Of a stretch of 64,000 nucleotides of DNA, positions 1 through 13,762 are shown piece by piece. A program made the translations under genes and the position numbers. Numbering within the stretch: position 1 is the stretch's first letter; the number at the start of each line of letters is the position of its first letter. The notes under the pieces are model-generated. The model was given only the letters and a program-made list of their open reading frames with translations. It ran no database searches and had not been told where the DNA came from. The stretch is from Isoetes taiwanensis. Lineage: Eukaryota; Streptophyta; Lycopodiopsida; Isoetales; Isoetaceae. The DNA lies in assembly GCA_021234155.1 (NCBI GenBank), contig JAJEKV010000100.1, positions 2,274,116-2,338,115 of the forward strand, given 5' to 3'.

Positions 1-332
1 CCGTGATTGTTTTCATCCCATTGCTTGTTACGTTCACAATAAAATGATCACGAAAATTTCACCATATGATCACTTCAAAAGATCTCCTAAATATTTAGTA
101 GAGGCTAAGCACATTTGTATGATTGTTATGTCACGATAGATATTGCTTTGTGGTGTAATATGCAAAAGACCACGAGTAAAGGCTAAACTATACATATAAT
201 TGTTATGTTCTTTGCATGATGTTATATGCGCGGTTCTGGGAAGTAAATTTTGTGTGAAAAATGCGTCAATCCAAAAAAGGTGGGGAATTTACATTCAACA
301 TAGCGGTGGAGCAAAGCTCCGATTGGATCCAT
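1..332 (-). pseudogene. ATG10 copy A, 5' exons only (truncated by window edge, apparently damaged)
   Basis: Exon 1 (about 293-332) and the first bases of exon 2 (1 to about 33) align with the intact ATG10 of unit B (exons 18211-18258 and 17808-17948). In this copy exon 1 is 40 rather than 48 nt and has an extra base after the start codon, so the frame shifts. The exon 2 acceptor AG is replaced by GT. The rest of the gene would lie left of the window. The changes could be real decay, or consensus errors, because they belong to the CAG/CTG-type differences that characterise this stretch. I call it a probable pseudogene or mis-sequenced copy. Confidence 0.55.
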
Positions 333-2050
333 ATCATCCCCAATAGATGCTTGTCTTTGTTACTCACACCGATTATAGGTTTTTCTAAGCCCTCGATTCC
401 AAGGTAGAATATATAATTAGGACAATTCTAAATATGCTCTCCAAGTTTGCAAATATTTCAAAAAATACCCCACACTAAGTGTATTGTATAGTCCGCGGTA
501 TCGTATGGCTTCAAGGCACTTGGGATGGCATTCGCGTGGGGGTGGGGGTGCAGGCCATGCCGGAATGCCATCCCAAGATGCCTTAATCCTAATATGGTAT
601 TTGGGAGCTAATTCAGGAGGGGCTATTTCATCCCGCTATGGCATTGTTAACGTTGTAGTGCCATAAGTGACAACCCCTTTGCTGCTATTTTTTGTGCGAC
701 AAATCAAAGGGTTTTGCCGTGGTTCGGTTTTCTTGCTTCAAATTTTTTTGTATTGCTTTGGGTTTGGCACTCTAATCCCGTTTCTTTGCTTGGTGTTGGT
801 TTAGGGTCCACAATGATAGAAGAAAGAACGGCAAAGTAGAAGAAGAAGAGCTTGTGACAAAGTTTAATGACCTCTGTTTTCTGCAATATTGTTTTTGGTA
901 GTTCGAGTTCTCTATTTTCTTTTATTTTCTAACGATTTTGAAATAAGCTAGCATATATGATGTGAGGCGAGGCATAATATCTCCTTTGGAAATATTCTGA
1001 TGCCATGGCAAGCTTCAAAACCTATCCATTGTAAGCCAAATTCAAGCTATTGACCTATTGAAAGAAACACTACATAAAATTTCTGATTCTCTAAATGGGA
1101 AATGAAAGGACAATTTACCTTTTATTCAACCCCCGTTCACCCATGAATCACCTTTACCATATGGAGAAGTTTCTCCCTGAAAATCATGGAGAACCAGTGG
1201 TGAAACTTGGAGAATTGATGGTAAATCTTGGACTGTATTCACCATTTATTCACCTCTAATTTACTATCAGCATTTCTACTTCTATTCTCCATACATTCAC
1301 CTCAACTTTACCTTCAAGACTTGTAGAAATAAGTATTAAGTAATTTGTGAGGCATTTTTATTATCATGTCAATTCAAATGAATGGCATGCCAAGGCTTCA
1401 ACCTTGCTCAATGCAGGAGAGAGTACCAACAGTGCATTAACAAATCAAAGCCCACGAACAAATAAAACATATTCTCGTGTTCTTCAAATTATTTGAAACC
1501 TTCATCTCCCACCAAACACATCTCGATCTTAAGTGTAGAAGATTATCACATTACAAATAATTGTTAACACATAATTAGCGCCTCTGAAAGTCGACTAGCA
1601 TATAAAATCTAAACTAAATAAACAAAATAACTACACAACTACCGACAAGAAACATACACAAACTAAGCTTTATCTATATATCTTTGCTTCTTCCCAGATT
1701 TAACTCTTTGTTTCAATCCCACAACCAAACTACAAGACTAACGACTCTTGCATGCCCAAATGTCATAGCAAGCGGGTCTATACTCACCAACATCCATCCT
1801 ATGGCGGTATCATAAAAACTACAAGTCTTTAACTTAGCATATTGGCCTCTATCCATTACTTAACTCTCGGACACAGCAACCCAATCATGCCTACAAGCCA
1901 CAAGACTGTGTAACAAACACTAAACCCAATGAACTTAACACAGGACATTAAAGCTGCGGTTAACATGTCAAAGTAATGCATAAAAAAGGAAGAAGAAAAA
2001 GAACAATTGTACCCACATATTAAACATGCGATGGCATATTTTTCTTTCGT
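333..2050. other. Unit A, no resolvable gene
   Basis: This is the upstream region of ATG10 copy A followed by AT-rich DNA. 500-690 aligns with unit B on both sides of the element at 18512-18879, which unit A lacks. 1120-1325 is an almost unchanged block in both units with many 'attcacc'/'ggagaa' motifs and weak internal inverted repeats, which could be an old small non-autonomous element. I see no open frame with coding character. Confidence 0.4.
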
Positions 2051-3560
2051 CCTCACCGCTTGTTTCTCCACTCTCTTTGTGTTTCCCTTAGCGATGGGAG
2101 TTCTTCCATAATTCTCTTTTTAAGCTTGAGGGTAGCTTTCAATGCACTATCTAGTTGCGGATGGCATCTTTCAATGCACGATCTACTTGCATCTAGTTTC
2201 CTTCACGATTGGTTTTGTATAAAGATGTTACCTACAAAATTATACATCAATACATGGTTTTCAAAACGGTATTATCTATAACTAAAATATTTGTACTTAT
2301 TACAAATTCTACAAGCCAAAGCATAAGGGAAATTGCTATTGCTGACTTGACAAAAAGAAACAAGTACTACGCCATACATGAAACACTATCTAACATAAAG
2401 GATGATCTAGTAAACTCCTTGTCTCTCTCAAGATTATGTCCCGGGCATGCCTTCAATGGTTGCAAATTGAGCTTGGTATACACTTTTACTTCAAAATCTT
2501 CATCTTTGGCATTATTCAATCCTCCCTCTAATTCATCCCAAATTTGTGAAGCCATAGCCCAGTGAAGAATATCTCTTTGCCCGAAGATTGATCTATATGC
2601 CAATGGAAGGGAAAAGATATTAAGCATTTGATGAATTTCCGCTATTAGCATTGATCTAAATAGGCAATCTATGGAAAAAAGAACTAAGAATGAGATAAAC
2701 CCATGACGAATATAATAAAAGGGTAAATTCTCACCTTAGTCCTTCACCACGGGCAACCAAGAGCTTAGAATCATTGCTTTCAACGGTGGTGACTTGATGG
2801 ACAAAGGCTTCGTTACGCTTTGTAAACTTATGACCTATCCACATGCCTAGATATAACAAAATGAATCCATTTTTGAGTAGATCAGAATTTTTTTGAGTAC
2901 CACCACCAATTTATTATGACAAAAATACTTTGTGAATAAATTGAGGAATGTATTGTCACAATAAGACCATAGCTTTTGAGCAAGATAGAAGTGCCATACT
3001 TAGATCCGGAAATAATCCCATCCTTCAAAGTCTTATTGATTTTCCGGCCTCATTATTGTGCAGCCCTCAAGCCTTTATGCAGAGGCCTCAAAGCCCTTCG
3101 GCCCCTTAACATTTGATTAAGGTTATGCATCAAGTTTAAAACTATCTCTAACTTTAGAGATGTTTGGAAAATGACGTCCGTTTTGTGTTATGTAGGCATA
3201 GCGCCTAATACTTCATAAGCACTAGGGCTAGTTTTTACCAATGGCCATGTTTTGGTTAGTATAGAGTCAAAGTAGGCTTTTCATATAAATGCTTAAACTT
3301 AAAATATAAGACATCATAGTGCAATCTTTGTATTTTTCCAACAAAGCACTTGTACTTACCCGTTTCTACAAGGAGAACTTGTTACTAAACAGGCCATAGC
3401 CCTATTATGACCTCTATTCTTTTTGTCTTCCTATAATATAGGACCATAAATGTGTCATACTTGTATCCAGGAAAAATGCCATTCTTCAAAACCTATTGAC
3501 TATCGACCCACGCTTTACGAAGGGTTGTACCAAGTTACAAGCCGCTTTTATGGGGTTACT
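2051..3560 (-). pseudogene. Copy A of the unrecognised multi-exon gene in unit B (20337-21860)
   Basis: It is collinear with the coding-like exons at 20337-21860. The frame at 2367-2651 reads better here than in copy B (it contains the segment LNNAKDEDFEVKVYTKL, then a longer tail). Other exons are interrupted: the donor after the exon at about 2060-2216 reads CGGTGAGG where B has CAGGTGTG, and several exons carry indels. Neither copy gives a clean gene, but each is open where the other is broken, which suggests sequence errors as well as decay. The product is not recognised. Confidence 0.35.
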
Positions 3561-4167
3561 ATACACCAATTATACGAGGGGATGGTTTGATTTGTGCTAT
3601 GAAATGTATGCACGAGGGCTTGCTTGATTTGGCCATAGGCCATTCTTTTGTTAGTATAATAATACTCATATACCTTCTGGCCCAGTGAGCATAGACATAA
3701 ATAAAATAAATAAATATTACTCCCATGCATAAAAGAAAAAGAAATTGCTTATTTAAAAAACTTGTATTTACCTAGAATATGCTTGCCTTGAACGGACCTT
3801 CCGCTTCTAGTGACTCCATCAGTCCTTGTTGTCTTCCCCCTTTCCTTTGGAATAAAGATGCCACCAAGGGCCATTCCTTTCTGGGTTTTGCTTTGTTGGT
3901 CCTTGTTTCTCCAAAGACTCCATTAGCTCACTAGCTCACAGTTGTCCTCCACATTTGCTTCCTTCTAGATGCATAAAGATTAATTAGCACATTATCCATA
4001 ACATGCCTCAAATCCTCAAATACAAGTCATCTCATCAACATGTTCGTGATGCGGACTTTATTACTAGAACAAGATCTCCAAGTCTCACAACAGTTAAACT
4101 TGTATACTGAAGTCACAATATTGAATACTTCCTTAGCATTTTAAGCTAAATTCTAGGCCCATACAAA

Positions 4168-7100
4168 TAAAGTGACTTGCAATACATCTAACCACTTTGC
4201 TTTATTTAATCCTTTTTTGTTAAATTTGCTTCGGCCCATATTTGAAGCAATATTCTATAAGTCTTAGGCTGCTTTCGAATGCATATTAACCGCACTTTGG
4301 ACTTCAAAGCCAAAGTGAATCACCTTTGGCAAGCCGTTCTCAATAACTTTATAAAACATGTGCCAAGAGTTAAAGCTTTTGTTTTTTTGCACCTCATGAC
4401 ATAATTATTGTGCTACCAATCTAAGCAATTATTTGTCATCCGTATCAGGCAAATATGGGACAATGAAATTAAAATGAGAAGAAAAGAAAGTTTGTTGACC
4501 TTAGCTGGCCACAAATATGATCAAAGAAAGAAAGTCTATTTTTGCTCAAAGAAACTTTTTGCAATTTTCTGACCTCCTAATTCGAGAGCTTTATAGAGCC
4601 AAGACTGCTTTTCTTACCTTGCAAGGCCTAACTGCGCTTATCAATTTCACAAGGGCACAACTCCAAAGCCTGAAACAAATCTAGTCAAACCTGGCAAAAA
4701 TACCTCCTACGATTACTTAAATCCAAAGATAAATGAATTACACATAGAATAACCTTGGCATTTGTATTTAGAATTCTTAAGCAATATTATACTTGGAGCT
4801 TCTACTCATCTTATGCAACATCTCTTGGTCCTTCAAGTATTGCAATTGCACAAATCCATGAAACAAATAGAATGTCAAAGCCTAAATTAAATAATCACAG
4901 ATTTCAAAAGAAACAACCCATTTTGGGATATCTTCTCGCTTTGGAGCTACCATCTAGACTTCAGATCTCTGTAACATCATAAAGATGGTCCAACCATGAC
5001 GTAGTTGAATATAAGATTGAAAAGGTGAGAGTAAAAATGCATGGCTGTTATCTTCGTACCAGGTTATACAGTGTAATGCTGCTCTATTCGCACCAAGATG
5101 GCAAGTAAAGCTCAGATGCTCTGCATTTATATAAAAATAAAAAGTGAGAAAAAAAAAATATAAGCATGAGGTAAAAATTTTATATTTCAGAGATCACTAT
5201 GAGCAGGCTTTTATATAGAACAACATGCCAAGAGAGAAAAAGAATAAAAAGTTTGTCCTAATCTTCAAAAAGTACAATAGCACAAAATTTGGTGAAGCAT
5301 GCAATGCAGATAAATGTGCTTTTGAATTTAGGCTTTGTAGACGTCTTCGTACCCTAAAATGCTTGGGAGTCTCTATTAATATGGTCTATCTTGTATCTTT
5401 GGAAAGCTTAGAAAATGCAAGGATCTTGGTAGATATGCAAATGGGCCAAAATGCCCACCAAGATGCCAAGTAAAGATAGGTTGTTTTAGACGCCTTAAAA
5501 ACTAAAACTGAGACATCTTAACCTCCAATAAATGATAACTCTTTGAAGCGGCTAGAAAGAACCACTAAGAAGCGCAAATGCTAGAAATGCTTAGAGAAGG
5601 TGCTCAGAAGCAAGTGAAGAACTCAAACATTTTGAATCGAATAAAATATTGAACTTAGTTTTTAGGAACAATGTCGGTATTCGTAGGCAATGCTATCTGC
5701 TCCAAGATCCATTCATATTTCCAAGAGCTCTAAAGTGACAATGCTATCTACTCCAAGATCCACTCGTTTCCAAGATCCCGAGCCAGTTGAGGGCAAAAAA
5801 ATGAGACTCAACTAACAAACTCCAAATGCTTCCAATCTGGAATAAAAATATCTTCATTAGTTTTAGGAAGGATCCTCCAGTTGAATAGAAGAATGATATA
5901 TTCTACTCACATTTGCAAGATCGACCCGGTCGAGGAGCCAAAAATGAGGCCCGATTGAGGTGCCAAAAGATGAGAGAGGAGAATCCTAGTCGAGGGAATT
6001 CCGTATAGCAACAGCCCCATCGATTTTTTCCCATTCAATTTAGTCTAAAATTTCTCATTCAATGCCGGGCACTGAGTTCAAATTCTTGGCATTCTTGGTA
6101 TTCAATTAGGGCAGCTGGGCGTTCTAGAAGGGAACATAATCGCAAAGGAACGCATTCGGGCGTAACATCACCCCGGCGTTCAGCGCGAACCCAACCCCAT
6201 CCAAAAATAAAAAGAAGATTGGAGCAATCCATTTCAAGATAAAATATGTTCTAACCTTGTTGAGAAGTGGGGACCATAGCGAGCTTTAACCGCTTGCTTG
6301 AATTTTTTTCCTGCGTCTATTTCTATCCATCTAAAGGCTCAAATGGCACTCATCTTAGGGCAATATATTGCCTTTCATGTAGGATCTTGTTAATCAAGCC
6401 CAATATATATCAGCCATGAAGGATCGCGACAAAGTTTGAAGCCAAAACCAATTGTTTTAGTTTTTGTTGGTCGATCTAGCTCGTTTCACCTCAAACCTCT
6501 TCCTCTCTTCATCGCATAATCGGCATAAAAGACCTTGAACAAAGTGGTTGGCATGATTTTAAAAAGGTGGTCAATGGCTTAGAGCAGCAAGAACCATCCG
6601 ATCAAAATTTCTGCCATCACACGGTTCTAAAGCCTGGCTTTTGGGCGGATTAAATACGGACTAACCCTCTAGCTCATATTGGATGGTTGGATTAACCACT
6701 TTGGGCGATATTGTATGACCAGATTAATCATAAATTTTTTTGGCGGATTAACCACATCGCGCATGAAAAATACGGGACTTTCCAGGGGGAAGGAAAGCGC
6801 ATTTTGGCAAATGTCTTGAAACCATTGGCAATATAGTATGTGGATCGCTAATTACATTTGTCCATTAATGTCGCGTGAGCCGATGTGGCATTCCCCTCTG
6901 GTACATAATGGTATTTGGGTCTACCATTACGCGCTTCCACTGTTTCTGGTATCTCTTCTTTTTGCAAGTTATGTTCTTTGTTTTGTGTTTCCACAAAAAA
7001 AAACATTCTCCTTCCCTATCTCCAACGCGTCCATGTGGAGAATATGGGATAAAGGATGGAGAATAAAGGGGAGGAACATTGGGAACCTAACAATTATATA

Positions 7101-8212
7101 TTATAATTAAACTAATTTACAATGTCGGGCTTTTATCAATATTTTGGGGTTTATATATATATATGCATTGATTATGGATTGGTTCGATGATTGATTAGCG
7201 GATTGGCCCCTCGCATCATCGCGGATATTCAAAATTTCCGAGGATTCTAGCATCGTTTGTTCAAAGATAATCGCCGTTGTTGGATTACGGGCGATCTTCT
7301 GATTGACAAGAGATCGATCTTATGTCCGGTGATCGACCCCCTTAAAGCAGATCATCCAATTTTTCGAAATTCCGTGTCAGTGTTCATGTTTTGATATATA
7401 AGTCAGAGATGTTTTGATATATATATATATATATCCGGATACTCGAAATTAAGCTGAATGAAATCAAACACCCCCTAAACGTATTTTTAAAAAAATAGTA
7501 TTGTTTAGTTTAAGCGGGTCAAGGTTTAGTATTGATTAGTTTAAAACGAGAAGAACTATATCTTGATGCTGAACGTGTCAAGGTAGACAAAAAGGCCTCT
7601 GTTGCCCAAGACATTCCCTATTAGTCTTGACAAGTTGATCCAACGCCTTTGGAATGAGGATTCAAATGCACGCCTTCTTTTGAAGAGATTTTGTGATGAG
7701 TTGTGGCTTATTAAAGAAAAAAGCTATTACGCAAGAGTTAACAAAAGCAGCATCCCCGCCATGCTTGAAATAAAAATTAAAGTTTAGGCGGGTGGACTAG
7801 CTTCTTGAAGGTTGAGTGTGCTTCAACTTGCAGCATCCGAAGCGGAATGCCGCGGTAATGACCATGCACGGTTGGATGTAATGTAGTGATTGATGGACCT
7901 GGAATGCTTGACACGATATACAACAATCAACCATTCCCTCGAGACCAGCAATATTGATTTCCAAGGACCAGATCGCTGCACCACAAAAAGAGTATATAAA
8001 TATGATCTGCGAGAAAATACATCGATAAGCAACCAAAATGTTTGCATATATTAACCGTGAGATTGTCCACAGAATGTTTTTAGTTATAAGAATGGCAATA
8101 AGGTATGCGGTAATATAAGGATTTAAGGTAGCATTTATCTTTTGCATGGTTGACCGCCATGAACGCAGCTTCTAAAGTCTACAATGCATTCATGATCATA
8201 CTATGATAGAAT
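4168..8212. repeat. Segment inverted relative to 22433-28372
   Basis: The reverse complement of this block matches unit B. For example 'agtgacttgcaatacatcta' at 4171 is complementary to 28350-28372, and the region near 8141-8200 is complementary to 22440-22505. Outside both ends the two units return to direct collinearity ('ctaaattctaggcc' on the left, 'gtggaaacatggtcatgtca' on the right). The A version has 347 bp (5144-5490) where B has 2.27 kb. I see no long terminal inverted repeats at the breakpoints. Confidence 0.9.
7563..7753 (+). pseudogene. Protein-kinase C-terminal exon, copy A (disrupted)
   Basis: This is the inverted homologue of the kinase exon at 22869-23083. It still reads ISLDKLIQRLWNEDSNARL and CDELWLIKEK, but it has frameshifts on both sides and has lost the Cys of the RCW motif (ctgctgg in B, cctttgg here). 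The SNAR arginine expected in kinase subdomain XI is present here but is Cys in copy B. It probably does not encode a working protein as written. The differences again fall largely at CTG/CAG positions, so base errors are an alternative. Confidence 0.5.
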
Positions 8213-10900
8213 ATTTGTGGAAACATGGTCATGTCACCTGTTGAATTTTGAATGCCAACTCAATCCTATGCAATCCTAGTTGTGTTATGCCAAATAATGA
8301 AGCATACTGCATATATGTTTTAATTGAATGGACAACAATTGATGGAGTTTTAACATTCAATTTTTGTTGTATGTTTAACGAGCTTTGTTTCTGCAGGTGA
8401 AGCGTAACCGTATCAATGTAGTTGGTTAAGAATTGTTGCACATTATGATGAGGAGCGAGGATTGGGTTAGAAAGGTATTGCCATTTGTTAAAGGCTTTTT
8501 CAAAGACAATTTCTATGTTCCAGGTGCATTGTTTTGCAAGTTTTCAAGGCACTATCAAGATCCTATTCAATGTGCTTTCAAATTTCATTTTGCATTGCTT
8601 TGTTGGCACCACTGTTAGCACAATGTCACAATATGTTTTGTGAAATTTCAAGTTCTTCTTCTAAACTTGATCAAACTAGGTGGTTCTATAAACATGCTTG
8701 CTGCTCTAAAAGGCAAAACACAAAGATGTATAGAATATGTCGCTTCTCAATATATATTGACCAAATGTCTACTATTGTTATAAAAAATGATTTAATTTGG
8801 AGAGTATGGTTATGTTAGGGCACACGATTACCTAGAGAACATTCTAAGAGTTAGAGTGTAGGATAAATCATTTGCATTTGTGTAGATTTGAAATGTTCTT
8901 TAGGATGCATGCGATATGTTTATTCCTATACAGAGTTAGAGGCTTATAAATAGAAATGGAAAAACCTTGGCGAAGAAACTCATATTGGAGGTTATTGTTT
9001 AATAAATTGTTTTTGTAATGATTGGGTAGACTTTTCATCTCGTATTATGTGGAAGTAGATATTATGTGAAGTAGATATTATGGAAGATTACCACATATAT
9101 CGACCAGTTTTCAACCTTCGAGGTAAGCATGGAATGTCACGCATCGGCGGTGATCCTGATATCCGTGGCCATGGCTAGATAATGAAGCGATAGCGGCATG
9201 TGTTGAATTAAATGGCAATCTTCATTTTCGATTGGTTAAGGATGGTTGCATACCATTTTTCCATGACACATGAGCTATATTGTAGAATACTATGTAGTAA
9301 TTTTTGGAAGAAATGTATATATCTTTGTATACTTGCATTTGATGTATGTTATCAGATGTACCACATGAAAGAAGGATAAACGGTGAAGAAAAGATCGCAT
9401 CTACAAGGTACCCAAGTCCATGAGTGAGAGAGACTCTTAAACATTTGAAAAAGATTTGGAGAGCTTTAAAAGTTTCATAATATATGAATGAGGATGAGGG
9501 CATTTAAAGAAGGATAAAAAAGGCTTCTACTTGCTCCTAAAGTGGGCACGATATTCTTGCTCATAGCAAGCATAGCTTGTAGATGAGTGTGACTAAGAAT
9601 AGGAGAGATAGATAGAACCCTTCAAGTATTTGAACCAGCTCATCATATTAGGGATGTTTGAAAATCACTGTTATTCATGAAAAGAACGAGAGAAGACACG
9701 CCCTTTTTGCATAAAACTCCAAAGTAGGAATTTGGGGTGTAAGTTTATTTATCGAATCAAGGCACAACCAATAATAAGAATTGTGCGGATGTAACATACA
9801 ACTCATGAAAGAAAAAGATAATGATCCATAAAGGGACAAAAGATGAATGCCATGTTATGCATCAAGTAAATCTATCATTTCAAAAGACAAAGCCAAATTC
9901 GGTGTAAGTTGCCATGTTCTATTGATAATTGTAAATCGGTTGTATTAAGATTTTCTCCCTTAAATGATTGAACTAATATAAAGCATCAACTTTTGTCACT
10001 TAGAATGCACTCCATCATCTCTGCGCTTTTGAATCCATATGCATCCCACTATTCGTCCACTAGATACCCCAAGGCTAAACCTTTACAATTTCCATCTGTT
10101 ATATTCATAGCTCTTTTATTCGCCATTACCTCTACCCATTTTAAGCATGTCAAAGTGACTAATGCTAACGGCATCGTAGGACATACGTTCTAGTATTGTT
10201 TTTATGGCAGCATTGTTAGCATCATTTGTATTGAGGTGCTAATGGCATGGATATGGCATGTGTTAATGGCTCATGTGTGATCATTGGATTCTGAGAATGA
10301 AGAAGGCGGTATCTGAAAATGAAGGATGGAGGATTTTACACCTCACCCTCACATGGCGAACATTTCCGCATATGTATATATGCACAAAATCTGAATGAGA
10401 ATGGTAAATATAGGGGGGACCATTCCAAAGCGTTTGTGCAATCAGAATGCCTTTGAACCTCTCGAACCTTCTGCGGTATCACCGGAAACCTCCTCCTTTG
10501 CCCAATTTAGGCCAACATCTACTTGAACTTAGGCGGCATCAATGCTTGGATGAATCTCGCTTTGGGTGGTAAAAAAGCTTTTCTAAAATGGTAGACTCAA
10601 AGTATAGAGGAAAACTCGAAGATAGCTTCTAGAGCAATGAAACTTGTTTTTCGAACTCAAATCAAGTAGGGGGGTGTGGAAGCAGGGAAAATTGTGCTCC
10701 CACACTCCGAATTGTGCTGCAATTCATATGAAAGTTCTTGGCAAATTTTATAGCCCTAACAAACTTTATAGTCCTAACAAATTTCACAACCCACTTGATC
10801 AATATAATATTGCCCACTTGATTATACACAAGGGCATTTGTTGAGGCCTCAAACAGGAAGGCCACGTGCAAATTCATTCTAAATGGAAATCATTAAACAA
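8213..10900. other. Unit A, gene-poor stretch
   Basis: Aligned with 28390-31120 of unit B. It contains short, mostly non-conserved open frames. The frame at 28519-28728 in B (minus) has a shifted counterpart here (8229-8441), so coding potential is not conserved. I see a (gaagtagatatt) partial repeat near 9050-9085 and nothing else I can name. Confidence 0.3.
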
Positions 10901-11544
10901 AAAAAAAACACCATTCCTCCTTTCTCGTCCAACCATTGCCAAAATCATACTAAACTCAATTTTCGATTCACGCTCATAACTCATCTTTCGCTTCTCTAAC
11001 AATATAGCCAACATAAAGAAAAAACGTTTTCATCCCCTACTTCAAAAGCTGTTCTTTGTTTTATATTCGTCAAAATCTTCATTAGCATCGATGATCCCGG
11101 TAATGAAGAATCACAACATGATATAAAATTTGAATTTCGTCTTCTTGAGTCTATCCCTACATTACACATGGTTAAACAGAGAAAAGGCACCTATAATTAT
11201 TCAAGTTGTAAACATCAACATTATTCAGTACCTATTGGAGGATTCACCTATACATGATATGTATATGACAGTTGCGTTCCTGGGGTAACCAAAAAACTAG
11301 GGGAATGCTTATGAGATATAATGGATAGTGTGGTACGTACAGACACAATGGTGGTGCTTACACACATTCATTGGTTTCAATTGCTAGTTATCTTCTATTC
11401 AATGGTATTTAGCAGCTCTGAACTTCAACATGTATGCAACACAAAGAGACATGCTGCAGGATCCAATAATAATGTAGATTAGTATCTTGGATCAGAACCA
11501 ATGGCGGATAAGGTGGAAATTGTAATGCAAACCTTCTTCCAGCA

Positions 11545-11992
11545 CTTGATACAAGATGATGACAATTCTCAAGCTACTGCAGATGCAAATAACATGTCAT
11601 CACGTGCCTTATGTTTGTGCATTGTGGATCTTTGAGAAAGGGATGATTATTCAAAATGGAGGTCACACTTTTCTTCATAGGCGTCATCGTATACAAGCTG
11701 ATGATTCTTTATCATTGCTAGAGGGGGAGCAGTTCGGCAGATCGCCCTCAACATCTTTTATGCACTTTAAAGACACACTTTCTTTGCTATGTGTTTTATC
11801 ATCACCCAGATTGCTTAAAGGGCACTAATTATTCAATCTGAGGAAGATCTCACTCCATTACAGTTCAGTAAAAGAGGGGGAGAGCTAGTCAAGTTGAGAG
11901 AAGCAAGACAACAAAAGATGGGCAGTTTACCAGGGCAGCATGGCTATCATTCACGAACATTGCCTTTTGATCCTTGGATTGGTTATGTGTAG
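11545..11992 (+). pseudogene. LINE ORF1-like remnant, copy A (frameshifted)
   Basis: Counterpart of the open 149-codon frame at 31751-32200. Here it is broken into at least two frames by small indels around 11630 and 11700-11730, while the 3' half (about 11850-11990) keeps the same peptide ending in DPWIGYV. It carries the 'HFKDTLSLLC ... KGTNYSIQ/EDLTPLQFSKRG' type of segment that recurs on the minus strand at 52947-53310, which is why I assign it to a LINE ORF1-like family. Confidence 0.5.
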
Positions 11993-12309
11993 CCTTGTCT
12001 TTTTCTTCATTAGGAGGAGGGTGTGTCTTTTGGCTTCGTTTTGTTTTATTTTGTTTTAGTTTTGTTGTGGGCTTCATGCCCATGTTCTTATCGTCCCATG
12101 GCTAGTTTGTGGTCTCCATGGACATAAAAATTCTTGTCTTGTCTTAGTATTTGTAATGTTAGATGGCTTTATGTATCATCAAATGTTTAGATAATTCTAA
12201 TACCAAATTCAAAAAATGGACAATGGTATATATGTATTTTAAAAAAGCCCTTGGTCATTCCATTATATTTGATCCATTAGATAAGATTTTTTATACATTA
12301 GAAACTTTG

Positions 12310-12490
12310 ATATGATATAGCATTGGTGGGCCTGATTAGTGTTAAGGTTTATGTGCAATGATTAAGCCGAGGTTAGTCCTTTATGCCTATGTGGGAGAAA
12401 CAATTGAGCATTGCTTTGTGCACAACTACTACTACTTTGGGCGTTGGTTCAATGCTATTTTCTACAAGTATTAATAGAGTGGGTTGTTAA
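12310..12490 (+). mobile_element. LINE zf-RVT remnant, copy A
   Basis: Reads a zinc-binding reverse-transcriptase tail (ETIEHCFVH segment) like that at the end of plant LINE ORF2. The unit B partner (32530-32725) also preserves a CPMC pair just upstream. No RT core lies between this and the ORF1-like remnant 300 bp upstream, so the element is internally deleted or truncated. Confidence 0.5.
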
Positions 12491-13762
12491 TGTTGTGACT
12501 ACATTCTTGGTCGGCTGACGAAAAACCTAGCATTTCTTGCTCGTTGAGCTTAGGGCATATGGCCAATTTGGAAGCAACATCAATATAAACCTTATACTTG
12601 TTCATCTTCTATTTATTACTCTGAGTAAATCTTTTAATTACGCTAGCGAGGGCCCTCTAATAAAGAGGTTGTATGCAAAAACTTAGTGATATAAAGGGAA
12701 TATGTCAAACAAAACATGGTACTAGCTAGATTAAAACCTAACCGGTTGGCAAGGCTAGTTTCACGAATTGATATGTATAATAGATTTTGGACAACACAAT
12801 AGTTCTCAATCATCAAATCTCAGCTTATAACAGCCTGTAAATTACCGCAACTTCTAGTATGATATGTGTCGCCTAATAATTTTCATCTAATATTCTCTGG
12901 TAACGAACTTGAGGAGCATGGATTACAAATAATTTGGAGTAGGCACAAAAAGAGAGGAATATAGAAACATTTACACAAGCAGAGCAACTAGAGCTATGGA
13001 AGATTAGAAAGAGTGCCCACCCACATGCATGAATTCCATTTGTCCCAACCCAAGAGCATCTTCTATTCTGGCCATCATATCAGCAAACGGATACATGCAA
13101 GCCAAGACATATATAAGTGCAAAAAATGTGAGATGAGATTTGTGATACGAGAATATTAAATATTGTGTGGCGACTATTTATCCTTTCATCTCTTTATATG
13201 TATGGCGTGAGAGGACAAGGTAGGAGCTTCAAAGCATCCATCCATCGAGAATCTTGCATCTAATCCAACCCATCTTATCCGACCCTTCATTTTTTTAATT
13301 TTTGAGTTTATTTCAGATGCAAATGTCTTTCAATGTCTACAAGCAAGTTCCTTCGGCAAAGATAAGCTCCTGAAAGGGGCTCTAACAGTTGAAACTTCGA
13401 TGGCCTTCCACTGCAGAAGACAACATCTCATTTTCAGTATAGTGCTGTCAAAGGCAGGCACAAGCAGTTGAACACCACTTCTTTATTTTAGCTGTCACCG
13501 TTGCCACAGGCAGACTATAATTCTCCTCAAAATCAATTAAGACTACTAATCGTTTGATGCAATTTCAAAATAAAAATACAATAAATGTATTACCTGGTCA
13601 AAAGATATCAAATTCGTCATGCAAACCAACCTTGTGCACCCATAATGAACTTGGAGCTACATCCGCATTTCTTCAGTCACCAAGGACACTAAGTCATCAA
13701 GCCTGATAAAAGGTAATTTTCCTTCTCTTCAGACCTTGCATTGAGAAACAGACATTTGCATT

